From: a bacterium
GTDB lineage: Bacteria > UBP14 > UBA6098 > 4484-93
Assembly (NCBI GenBank): GCA_021158465.1
Contig: JAGGUN010000013.1
Span: 1-5,456 of the forward strand
Direction of reading: 5' to 3'
Length of the DNA: 5,456 bases
Shown here in pieces: positions 1 to 5,456 of this stretch. Position 1 is the first letter of the stretch; each line of letters opens with the position of its first letter. The notes under the pieces were generated by a model. That model was not told the DNA's origin. It searched no databases and saw only the letters and a list, made by a program, of their open reading frames with translations. The position numbers and the translations under genes were made by a program.

Positions 1-77
1 ATTATCTTCATTTTCAAGCGGTGAACTGCAAAAATCTTAGAAAACTTTTACTCACGCTTTGGGCTTATGGCGGCGTA

Positions 78-1163
78 TCAGATGAGGTTCAGGATGAGGC
101 GCTCATACTCGGCGAGCATCTTCTCGTAGGAGAAATTTTTAAGCGATGCAAGCCTTGCCGTTACTCCCAGCGGAGCCCAGGACTCCGGATGAAGGATAAG
201 GCTCTCGAGCTTGCCAGCGAGGGCATCCACATCACCGGCAGGAAATAGAAACCCCGTTACGCCGTCGAAAACAAGCTCCGGAATGCTGGAGGCATCCGAC
301 GCAACAACCGGCTTCTCGAGCAGCATTGCCTCGACTATCGAATAGCCAAACCCCTCATTGAACGATGGATGAACATAGATGTCAATCCCCTTGATGCAGG
401 ATAGAATATCCTCCCTGAAACCGGTGAGAAAAACCCGTCTGTCGAGCGATAGACTGTGAATGAGACGCTCAAGATTTTCCCTCTCTTTGCCCTCACCAAC
501 TATGAACAGATACACAGGGTATCTTCTGGCAAACCTCGAGAACGCCTCAATCAGGTAGGCATGCCCCTTTCTCGCGGTGAGCATACCAACTGTCCCAAGC
601 AGGACAGCGTTATTCGGGAGATTGTAATCACCTCGAAAATCAACGGGAGTAATATCTTCTACCTCAAATCTCGGGATGCCGTTGTATATGACCGACATTC
701 GACCCCTCTTGACCCAGGAATTGTTATGAATGATCGTGTTGTATGTGGCAACCGAGTTCGCAACAATCCAGTCGACGAACCTCTTATATGTGAAAATTGC
801 CCTTTTTGTGTTCTTATAGGGCAAATCCGAGCCACGCCGACGAACAAGCGGAATGCCAAGCATCCGCTTTGTAGCACCTGCAATTCTTATCTCTTTGTCG
901 TTATTAGCAAATATAATATCGGGGAAGAACTTCCTCGCAATGCGGGAGAACATCATAGATGAGTATGGGTTAAAGTCTCCCCAGTGTGAAAAGGAAGCCG
1001 TTGGAACTCCAATCGTCTCTGCCCGCTTCTCGATTTCGCTCCCTTTAACGCAAACAAGCAGAACCTCGTAACCCCTTTTCCCGAGACCGGATGCTGTGTC
1101 GAGCATCCAGCGCTCACCGCCACCCCAATATTTGACGGATGTTGTGAAGAGGATACGGGTCAT
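78..1163 (-). CDS. GT4-family glycosyltransferase (GT-B fold)
   Basis: Predicted retaining glycosyltransferase that moves a sugar from a nucleotide-sugar donor to a glycan or lipid acceptor, probably in the cytoplasm during envelope polysaccharide or LPS-like glycan synthesis; donor and acceptor cannot be read from sequence. Seen in the 361 aa: an N-terminal acceptor-side Rossmann domain starting MTRILFTTS with the glycine-rich loop GGGER (residues 14-18), and a C-terminal donor domain with GTVGMLTARKG (190-200), IVGEGKERENL (221-231) and the GT4 EX7E signature E270-GFGYSIV-E278, followed by EKPVVAS and a GVTGFLFPAGD nucleotide-binding segment. Length is normal for GT4 and there is no membrane segment or break. 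I chose ATG at 1163 over TTG at 1166 because an AGAAGAG ribosome-binding-like sequence lies 4 bases before the ATG. It starts 18 bases after the barrel gene stop, so it is probably the last seen gene of that operon. The family is secure; the pathway is not. Confidence 0.93.
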   Translation of the reverse strand: MTRILFTTSVKYWGGGERWMLDTASGLGKRGYEVLLVCVKGSEIEKRAETIGVPTASFSHWGDFNPYSSMMFSRIARKFFPDIIFANNDKEIRIAGATKRMLGIPLVRRRGSDLPYKNTKRAIFTYKRFVDWIVANSVATYNTIIHNNSWVKRGRMSVIYNGIPRFEVEDITPVDFRGDYNLPNNAVLLGTVGMLTARKGHAYLIEAFSRFARRYPVYLFIVGEGKERENLERLIHSLSLDRRVFLTGFREDILSCIKGIDIYVHPSFNEGFGYSIVEAMLLEKPVVASDASSIPELVFDGVTGFLFPAGDVDALAGKLESLILHPESWAPLGVTARLASLKNFSYEKMLAEYERLILNLI

Positions 1164-1181
1164 CAATCTCTTCTGGAGAAC

Positions 1182-1730
1182 TCACAGTTCTGTTGTTATT
1201 TCGCCTGTGATGCTTCCACCGAAGGTAAAACTTCCGCCGGATAGGTTTCCCCCATCGGGGACGATGTATCTCGCCTCGAAGGAGAATCCACATCCGGACT
1301 TCGGGTGCCACTGGACACCTCCAACTCCCTGAAGCCCCATAGTAGATCGGTCTTCATTGCCTATCTTCTTCAGGTATGCCCCGATGCCCAAACCAAAATA
1401 CGGGTCGAACACCCTCTGTCCGAGCGGATGCAAAAGCCCGTTGAAGGTAACAGGCATCATCTTTACCACCTTGCCATCATCGTTGTAAGAAGTATACTCG
1501 ACATTTCCCTCAAGCTCGACCTTATCGGAGAGAGAATACCTCGCCGATAGTCCGTACATCGGAGTATAGCCGGCATCACCCGGCGGGTCGTAGAGTGAGA
1601 CCCTACCCGATACGGTTAGTGTCCCCTTCTTGCACCCCTCCCCGGAGGAGTCTCCTCGCCTCTCGGCAGCAAATATGGTAGACGAAACGGCAAACAGTAC
1701 AAGTAATGCAAACATCAGAGCCTTTTTCAC
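1182..1730 (-). CDS. Small secreted beta-barrel outer membrane protein (OMP_b-brl/OmpW-like)
   Basis: Predicted exported protein of 182 aa forming a small outer membrane barrel; no specific role can be assigned. Seen: a signal peptide with KK at 2-3, a hydrophobic core ALMFALLVLFAVSST and a likely cleavage near IFA-A (19-22). Then come alternating amphipathic strands separated by turns, for example GLSARYSL, KVELEGNVEYTSY, PYFGLGIGAYLKK (110-122) and GFSFEARYIV (148-157). The PYFGLGIGAY stretch is typical of small eight-stranded barrel families. The GTG start at 1730 is preferred because AGGTGG (1735-1740) lies 4 bases upstream and the signal peptide then begins directly. Longer in-frame starts at 1760 (ATG) or 1778 would place the Shine-Dalgarno sequence inside the coding region. 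Oddities: only two cysteines (C33, C147) and a C-terminus TTEL instead of the usual terminal aromatic residue. It lies 48 bases after hdrA and 18 before the glycosyltransferase. Confidence 0.8.
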   Translation of the reverse strand: MKKALMFALLVLFAVSSTIFAAERRGDSSGEGCKKGTLTVSGRVSLYDPPGDAGYTPMYGLSARYSLSDKVELEGNVEYTSYNDDGKVVKMMPVTFNGLLHPLGQRVFDPYFGLGIGAYLKKIGNEDRSTMGLQGVGGVQWHPKSGCGFSFEARYIVPDGGNLSGGSFTFGGSITGEITTEL

Positions 1731-1734
1731 CGTG

Positions 1735-1740
1735 CCACCT
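1735..1740 (-). promoter_or_regulatory. Ribosome binding site deciding the GTG start
   Basis: AGGTGG on the minus strand, 4 bases before the GTG at 1730. It sets the start of the barrel protein inside a longer open frame and gives a protein that begins with a normal signal peptide. Confidence 0.7.
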
Positions 1741-1778
1741 AATGAAATGAAGAAACGCATAATTATCCTAAAGCACAA

Positions 1779-3749
1779 TCAGTATTCTTTAGATATGGTA
1801 TCGACCATATCCAATATCTGATGCCGGAAGAAGTTCCTCAACTGAACTGCCCCAGATGGACAGGCAATAGTGCAGGCGCCGCAGCCGGTGCAAAGAGCTT
1901 CGTTCACATAAGCAACCTTCCTCCTCGGATGGAGTTTGATCGCGTCGTACGCACAGTTTTCCTCACAATACCCACAACCACTACATACCTCCTCATCGAC
2001 AGAGGCGATAATCGGTTCAGGTGTGATGACATCGTGAGAGAATAGTTCTATTACCTTGCTTGCTGCCGCACTCGCCTGCGCAACCGTGTCGGTTATATCC
2101 TTGGGGAACTGCGCCGTTCCTGCGATGAACATCCCTGCTGTTACTGTTTCCTCTGGGCGGAGCTTCAGATGAGCCTCCTTCAGCCAACCGTATTCATCCA
2201 TCTGAAGGTGCAGCTTCGTTGCAACATCGATCCCTTTCTCATGCGGAATAGCAGCAGTAGCCAGAACGACCATATCGGCGTCAATCTTTACCTCCCTCCC
2301 GGAAAGCGTATCAGCCCCCCAGACCTCGAGTCGCTTGCCATCCGGCGTCGGAACAACCCTCGCTACCTTACCACGGATATAGACAACACCGCCTTCATCC
2401 TTCGCTCGCTCGATGAACTCCTCGTATCCCTTACCGTTCGAGCGGATGTCGATATAGAACACATAAGCCTCACCATCGGGGACAGCCTGCTTATAGAGCA
2501 TCGCCTGCTTGGCGGTATACATACAGCAGAACCGGGAACAATAAGCCATCCCATGCTCAGGGTCGCGGGAGCGGACACACTGTATAAACACAACTCGCTT
2601 CGGTATCTTCCCATCGGATACTCTCCTCGGGACACCGTTCGTTGGACCGGCAGGAGCAAGCAACTGCTCGAACTGCAGTCCATCGACAACATCGGGTAGC
2701 TCACCTCCACCATATTCAGGAATCTTCTTTATATCGTAAAGCTCAAACCCCGTTGCAACAACAATCGCTCCAACCTCTATTTCCTCGAAGCTGTCCTTCT
2801 GCTCGAAATCGATGGCGTTCAGTTCGCACACCTTCTCGCAGACGCGGCATATCCCCTTCTTGAAATAGAGGCAGGTATCGGGGTCAATTCTCGGCGTGTT
2901 CGGCACCGCCTGCGGGAACGGAATAAAAACCGCCTTCCTGGTTGAAAGCCCACGGGTAAACTCATCTGGCACCTTTGCAGGGCATTTCTGTATGCACAGT
3001 CCACAGCCGTTACAGATGTCCCAGTCGACATAAGTTGCCTTATGCCTGATCCTCACTGTAAAGTTGCCGACATAACCATCAACACTCTCAACCTCTGAGT
3101 ATGCAAAGAGGGTGATATTCGGATGCTGTGCTACATCGGTCATCTTCGGCGTCAGGATGCACTGAGGACAATCGAGTGTCGGGAATGTCTCGGATAGTTG
3201 CACCATCTTTCCACCGATCGAACCAGATTGCTCAACGAGATAAACATGGTAGCCGCTATCGGCGATATCAAGTGCCGCCTGGATGCCAGCAACTCCTCCA
3301 CCGATGACCAAAGCCCTCTTCGTCACAGGAACCTCGATCGGGATGAGGCTTACATTGTTCAGAACCTTCTCTACAGTGGTAAGCACAATCCTTATAGCCT
3401 TCCTCGTGGCGACTTCCTTGTCCTCCTGATTGCACCAAGAGACCATCTCGCGGATGTTCGCAACCTCGACCATATACGGGTTCATACCGGCACGCTGGGC
3501 AAGCCGGCGGAATGTCTTCTCATGCAGCGTCGGTGAGCAGTTCGCCATAACAAGACCATCAAGATTATGCTCCTTTATCTTCTGGACAACAAGCGCTTGC
3601 CCCGGCTCCGAACACATATATATGTAGTCCTGAGCAAAGACAACATTCGGATGGCTCAAAACTGCCTCCACCACACGCTTGACATCGACAACGCCTGCAA
3701 TGTTCATCCCACAGTGACAGACAAAAACGCCTATTCTCTTCTTTGCCAT
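1779..3749 (-). CDS. hdrA: HdrA-type FAD/iron-sulfur oxidoreductase subunit
   Basis: Flavin- and [4Fe-4S]-binding subunit of heterodisulfide-reductase-like complexes. In known complexes HdrA is the cytoplasmic electron-bifurcating hub, passing electrons from hydrogenase, formate or other donors to HdrBC and ferredoxin. The 656 aa match the usual HdrA length. Domains seen: an N-terminal domain with VCHCG (C11, C13), C46 and C71; the FAD Rossmann loop GGGVAG (150-155) with E173, then IGGKM and CPQC (194-197); an inserted ferredoxin domain with C246/C249/C252/C256 and C293/C301/C304/C308; ATGF (332-335); the HdrA cysteine segment C391, C404, C408, C409; an IAGTAQFPKDI flavin segment (542-552); and a C-terminal 2[4Fe-4S] domain with C589/C592/C595/C599 and C620/C623/C626/C630. 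All cluster ligands are present, so it looks functional. The ATG at 3749 has GGAGGG 5 bases upstream and begins the family's usual N-terminus. A longer open frame to 3971 would run through the promoters into the divergent gene. No hdrB, hdrC, mvhD or other partner is in the window. Confidence 0.95.
   Translation of the reverse strand: MAKKRIGVFVCHCGMNIAGVVDVKRVVEAVLSHPNVVFAQDYIYMCSEPGQALVVQKIKEHNLDGLVMANCSPTLHEKTFRRLAQRAGMNPYMVEVANIREMVSWCNQEDKEVATRKAIRIVLTTVEKVLNNVSLIPIEVPVTKRALVIGGGVAGIQAALDIADSGYHVYLVEQSGSIGGKMVQLSETFPTLDCPQCILTPKMTDVAQHPNITLFAYSEVESVDGYVGNFTVRIRHKATYVDWDICNGCGLCIQKCPAKVPDEFTRGLSTRKAVFIPFPQAVPNTPRIDPDTCLYFKKGICRVCEKVCELNAIDFEQKDSFEEIEVGAIVVATGFELYDIKKIPEYGGGELPDVVDGLQFEQLLAPAGPTNGVPRRVSDGKIPKRVVFIQCVRSRDPEHGMAYCSRFCCMYTAKQAMLYKQAVPDGEAYVFYIDIRSNGKGYEEFIERAKDEGGVVYIRGKVARVVPTPDGKRLEVWGADTLSGREVKIDADMVVLATAAIPHEKGIDVATKLHLQMDEYGWLKEAHLKLRPEETVTAGMFIAGTAQFPKDITDTVAQASAAASKVIELFSHDVITPEPIIASVDEEVCSGCGYCEENCAYDAIKLHPRRKVAYVNEALCTGCGACTIACPSGAVQLRNFFRHQILDMVDTISKEY
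1789..1814 (-). other. RNA hairpin in the last hdrA codons
   Basis: In the minus-strand transcript, arm 1814-1804 pairs with arm 1799-1789 around a 4-base loop (CGAT, 1803-1800). There are eight perfect Watson-Crick pairs (GATATGGT with ACCATATC), then one G-U and two U-A pairs, 11 in all. The wobble pair forms only in the minus-strand RNA, the transcribed sense. The hairpin overlaps codons for LDMVDTIS near the HdrA C-terminus and ends 8 bases before the stop codon. No U-tract follows, so it is not a standard intrinsic terminator. A role in mRNA processing, stability or differential expression of the barrel gene is inference; coincidence within codons is possible. Confidence 0.5.
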
Positions 3750-3754
3750 CTTTT

Positions 3755-3760
3755 CCCTCC
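3755..3760 (-). promoter_or_regulatory. Strong ribosome binding site of hdrA
   Basis: GGAGGG on the minus strand, 5 bases before the ATG at 3749. It decides this start against the open frame that continues another 74 codons upstream. Confidence 0.85.
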
Positions 3761-3790
3761 GAATTCGCTTGAAGTTGGAACTTGAGAGCA

Positions 3791-3818
3791 AATTTAAGTA
3801 ATTTATCCCGCTTGTCAA
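3791..3818 (-). promoter_or_regulatory. Candidate sigma70-type promoter of the hdrA unit
   Basis: On the minus strand a perfect TTGACA -35 box (3818-3813) is followed after 16 bases by TAAATT (3796-3791), which matches 4 of 6 positions of the -10 consensus. The transcript would start near 3784, giving a leader of about 35 bases that carries the GGAGGG ribosome binding site. The surrounding sequence is AT-rich. The -10 box is only moderate, so the exact position is uncertain. Confidence 0.5.
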
Positions 3819-3854
3819 CGAGTTTTTGTCATCCAAAATCCGCTTGACAACAAG
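3808..3854 (+). repeat. Imperfect 15-bp direct repeat in the divergent promoter region
   Basis: CCGCTTGTCAACGAG (3808-3822) and CCGCTTGACAACAAG (3840-3854) match at 13 of 15 positions and are offset by exactly 32 bases, about three helical turns. One copy covers the minus-strand -35 box, the other the plus-strand -35 box. The repeat may be part of the same operator as the TTGTCA dyad, or the trace of a local duplication. Confidence 0.55.
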
Positions 3855-3863
3855 AGATGACAA
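3812..3863. promoter_or_regulatory. Candidate operator: four TTGTCA hexamers in a dyad
   Basis: TTGTCA occurs at 3812-3817 and 3826-3831 on the plus strand and, as TGACAA, at 3845-3850 and 3858-3863, that is, on the minus strand. The two pairs face each other around a centre near 3838. The inner sites extend to 9-bp perfect arms, TTTGTCATC (3825-3833) and GATGACAAA (3856-3864); the outer-left and inner-right sites also form TTGTCAA/TTGACAA. The copies overlap both -35 boxes. A dimeric regulator coordinating the divergent genes is inferred. No regulator gene is visible, and two of the copies partly coincide with the -35 hexamers. Confidence 0.4.
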
Positions 3864-3872
3864 ATTTACTAT
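3844..3872 (+). promoter_or_regulatory. Sigma70-type promoter of the restriction-modification gene
   Basis: A perfect TTGACA -35 box (3844-3849) lies the optimal 17 bases from TACTAT (3867-3872), which matches 5 of 6 positions of the -10 consensus. The expected start point, about 7 bases after the -10 box, is 3879-3880, which is the ATG itself. The promoter would therefore give a leaderless mRNA. This fits the lack of a Shine-Dalgarno sequence; only a weak AAAAAGA precedes the ATG. Confidence 0.7.
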
Positions 3873-3879
3873 AAAAAGA

Positions 3880-5456
3880 ATGAATAAAGTAAGCGAAGCA
3901 ACCTTCAGAGAAAAGCTGGCGGAACTGGTCGATAGGTTCTCCCAAAATAAGGATGAATACTGCTCTTCCAACTATCCCGAGGCTGAGGTAAGAAGATGTT
4001 TCATTGACCCGCTATTTGAGGCGCTTGGATGGGACATATCAAATAAAGCGGGAAAAAGCTTTTCCGAGCAGGATGTCGTGCTTGAAAAGACCGAACCCGA
4101 GGGAAGGAAGCGTCCTGACTACACCTTTCGCATCAACGGCAAGTCGAAATTCTTCGTCGAGGCAAAGGCTCCACACCACAACCTGAATAGCAAAAGACTT
4201 ATATATCAGGCAAAATCCTACGCATACAGCACAGGAACGGTGTTCTATGTGGTTCTGACAGATTTCGAGGAGTGGCGACTTTACGAGGTCCTCTCCGAGC
4301 CAAAAATAGACGACAATATCAAAAAGGAATTGATACAGAAGCTTTACTACACGGAATACCTCGATAATATCGACAAGCTTTGGCTCCTCTCGAAGGAGGC
4401 TGTGCTTGCAGGTTCACTCGATAAGGTGAGCACCGCCGATATGAAGAACCCTGTCGATAAGGCTTTCCTCGGATTCCTGACCCGATGTCGGCTGATACTC
4501 GCAAAGGACATCCGCAAGCAGAACCCGAAGATACGGGATTATGTATTAAACGATGTCGTCCAGCGGCATCTCGACAGGATTGTCTTCACACGCATCCTCG
4601 AGGACAGGGGAATTATCCGGTATAGATCGCTCAAGGAGCAGCTCGATTTCTGGAGAGCGGGAAATGACAAGCTCTCGAATTATCTTAGAAGGTTCTATAA
4701 CCAGATGAACGGCGATTTTAACGGGAGCATATTCCGACCCGACGAGTGCGACATCTACCCCTCCGGGCGGACGATGGAAAAGATTATCAGGGAATTCTAC
4801 CCGCCCAAGAGCCCGTATCAATTCAGTGTTATGCCTGTCGAGATACTCGGCTACTCTTATGAGAAGTATCTCGGCAATGTCATTCGTCTGACACCGAAAC
4901 AGGTGAAGCTCGAGCAGAAGCCCGAGGTCAGAAAGGCGGGTGGCGTTTATTACACGCCGAAATATATCGTCGATTATATCGTGGACAACACAGTCGGGAA
5001 ACTAATCGAGGGGAAGACACCGCAGGAGATTGCAAACATCAGGATTGTCGACCCTGCCTGTGGTTCCGGCTCGTTCCTCATCGGGGCGTATCAGAAACTG
5101 CTGGACTATCATCTGGAATACTATCAGAAGCATCCGGAGGCTACCGGGAAGCCCGATATGTTCGAGGGGGACATTATTTACAAATCTTCCGGCGAGCCGC
5201 AGCTATCCATCAGGAAGAAGGCGGAGATACTGACAAACAATATATTCGGTGTCGACATCGACCCATCGGCTGTCGAGATAACACGGATGTCGCTTTATAT
5301 CAAGTGCACGGAGGGTATAGGACGCATCCCGCCGAGGCACAAGATCTTGCCACCTCTGAAGGACAATATCCGCTGCGGGAACTCGCTCATCGGAAGCGAT
5401 ATTCACGAGGGGGAACTATTCGACCCCGACACCGAGCGAAAGATAAACTGTTTCGA
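3880..5456 (+). CDS. Type IIG-like restriction-modification enzyme, Eco57I-type methylase fused to nuclease (3' end cut by window)
   Basis: Single-chain enzyme predicted to cut DNA and to methylate adenine N6 at its recognition site, using S-adenosylmethionine. The frame is open from the ATG at 3880 to the window end: 525 complete codons and no stop. The N-terminal nuclease domain shows the PD-(D/E)XK core P79-D80, E94-A-K96 and a downstream Q110-AKS-Y114 motif, then LTDFEEWRLY (126-135). A helical linker follows, with a FSVMPVEILGYSYEKYLG segment common in this group. The methylase domain has motif X-like GGVYYTPKYI (354-363), the SAM-binding motif I D391-PACGSGSF-399 and the acidic motif NIFGVDIDP (454-462) with D459 and D461, as in Eco57I-family proteins. 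Relatives are about 900-1100 aa, so roughly half is missing, including the NPPY motif and the target recognition domain. The ATG is the first in frame after a TAA at 3799. The adjacent hdrA is unrelated, so this is probably an accessory gene. Confidence 0.9.
   Translation, partial: MNKVSEATFREKLAELVDRFSQNKDEYCSSNYPEAEVRRCFIDPLFEALGWDISNKAGKSFSEQDVVLEKTEPEGRKRPDYTFRINGKSKFFVEAKAPHHNLNSKRLIYQAKSYAYSTGTVFYVVLTDFEEWRLYEVLSEPKIDDNIKKELIQKLYYTEYLDNIDKLWLLSKEAVLAGSLDKVSTADMKNPVDKAFLGFLTRCRLILAKDIRKQNPKIRDYVLNDVVQRHLDRIVFTRILEDRGIIRYRSLKEQLDFWRAGNDKLSNYLRRFYNQMNGDFNGSIFRPDECDIYPSGRTMEKIIREFYPPKSPYQFSVMPVEILGYSYEKYLGNVIRLTPKQVKLEQKPEVRKAGGVYYTPKYIVDYIVDNTVGKLIEGKTPQEIANIRIVDPACGSGSFLIGAYQKLLDYHLEYYQKHPEATGKPDMFEGDIIYKSSGEPQLSIRKKAEILTNNIFGVDIDPSAVEITRMSLYIKCTEGIGRIPPRHKILPPLKDNIRCGNSLIGSDIHEGELFDPDTERKINCF

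Noticed and set aside
1-77. Possible next minus-strand gene starting MKI at ATG 11-9, or a terminator after the glycosyltransferase
   Set aside because: Only three codons are visible and there is no ribosome binding site. No hairpin with a U-tract is found in these 77 bases, so neither call is supported.
456-962. 168-aa open frame on the plus strand inside the glycosyltransferase
   Set aside because: It is fully antisense to the clear GT4 coding sequence and its protein has no recognisable domain; it is a shadow frame.
1731-1778. Separate promoter for the barrel gene (GATAAT-like -10 in the gap after hdrA)
   Set aside because: A GATAAT sequence exists in the gap, but no reasonable -35 box lies 16-18 bases upstream, so read-through from the hdrA promoter is simpler.
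2169-2699. 176-aa open frame on the plus strand inside hdrA
   Set aside because: It is antisense to the conserved HdrA sequence, with no domain and no ribosome binding site that I can see.
3750-3971. N-terminal 74-codon extension of hdrA with an apparent hydrophobic segment
   Set aside because: The extension runs through both candidate promoters and antisense to the first 30 codons of the restriction gene. The ATG at 3749 has an ideal ribosome binding site and gives the standard HdrA start (MAKKRIGVFVCHCG), so the apparent membrane helix is not coding.
4546-4821. 91-aa open frame on the minus strand inside the restriction-modification gene
   Set aside because: It is antisense to the linker region of a continuous open frame with clear nuclease and methylase motifs on either side.

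Overview
The window reads as chromosomal DNA from an anaerobic, diderm (Gram-negative-type) bacterium of moderate GC content. The anaerobe call rests on a full-length HdrA, an iron-sulfur flavoprotein of heterodisulfide-reductase-type electron-bifurcating complexes. The diderm call rests on a small secreted beta-barrel-type protein. I cannot name the taxon from sequence alone. HdrA occurs in sulfate reducers, many uncultured bacterial phyla and archaea, but the signal peptide plus barrel protein makes an archaeon unlikely.

Layout: two transcription units diverge from an intergenic region at about 3750-3879. To the left, on the minus strand, three genes lie in order: hdrA (3749-1779, 656 aa), a signal-peptide beta-barrel outer membrane protein (1730-1182, 182 aa, GTG start) and a GT4 glycosyltransferase (1163-78, 361 aa). 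The gaps are 48 and 18 bases, so they are probably co-transcribed, although their functions are not obviously linked (cytoplasmic electron transfer versus cell envelope). To the right, on the plus strand, is the first 525 codons of a single-chain restriction-modification enzyme (3880 to the window end). It has an N-terminal PD-(D/E)XK nuclease domain followed by an Eco57I-type N6-adenine methylase domain, and the window cuts it just before the expected NPPY catalytic motif.

The most interesting stretch is the short divergent promoter region. Each strand has a TTGACA -35 box. The restriction gene's promoter (TTGACA, 17 bp, TACTAT) places the predicted transcript start on or beside the ATG, so the mRNA looks leaderless. 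Four copies of the hexamer TTGTCA form a near-symmetric dyad covering both -35 boxes, a plausible shared operator. A hairpin of 11 pairs also lies in the last codons of hdrA, before the barrel gene.

No RNA gene, mobile element, CRISPR array or clear intrinsic terminator was seen. I see no convincing new multi-gene system here. The promoter architecture and the isolated hdrA are the points worth following up.
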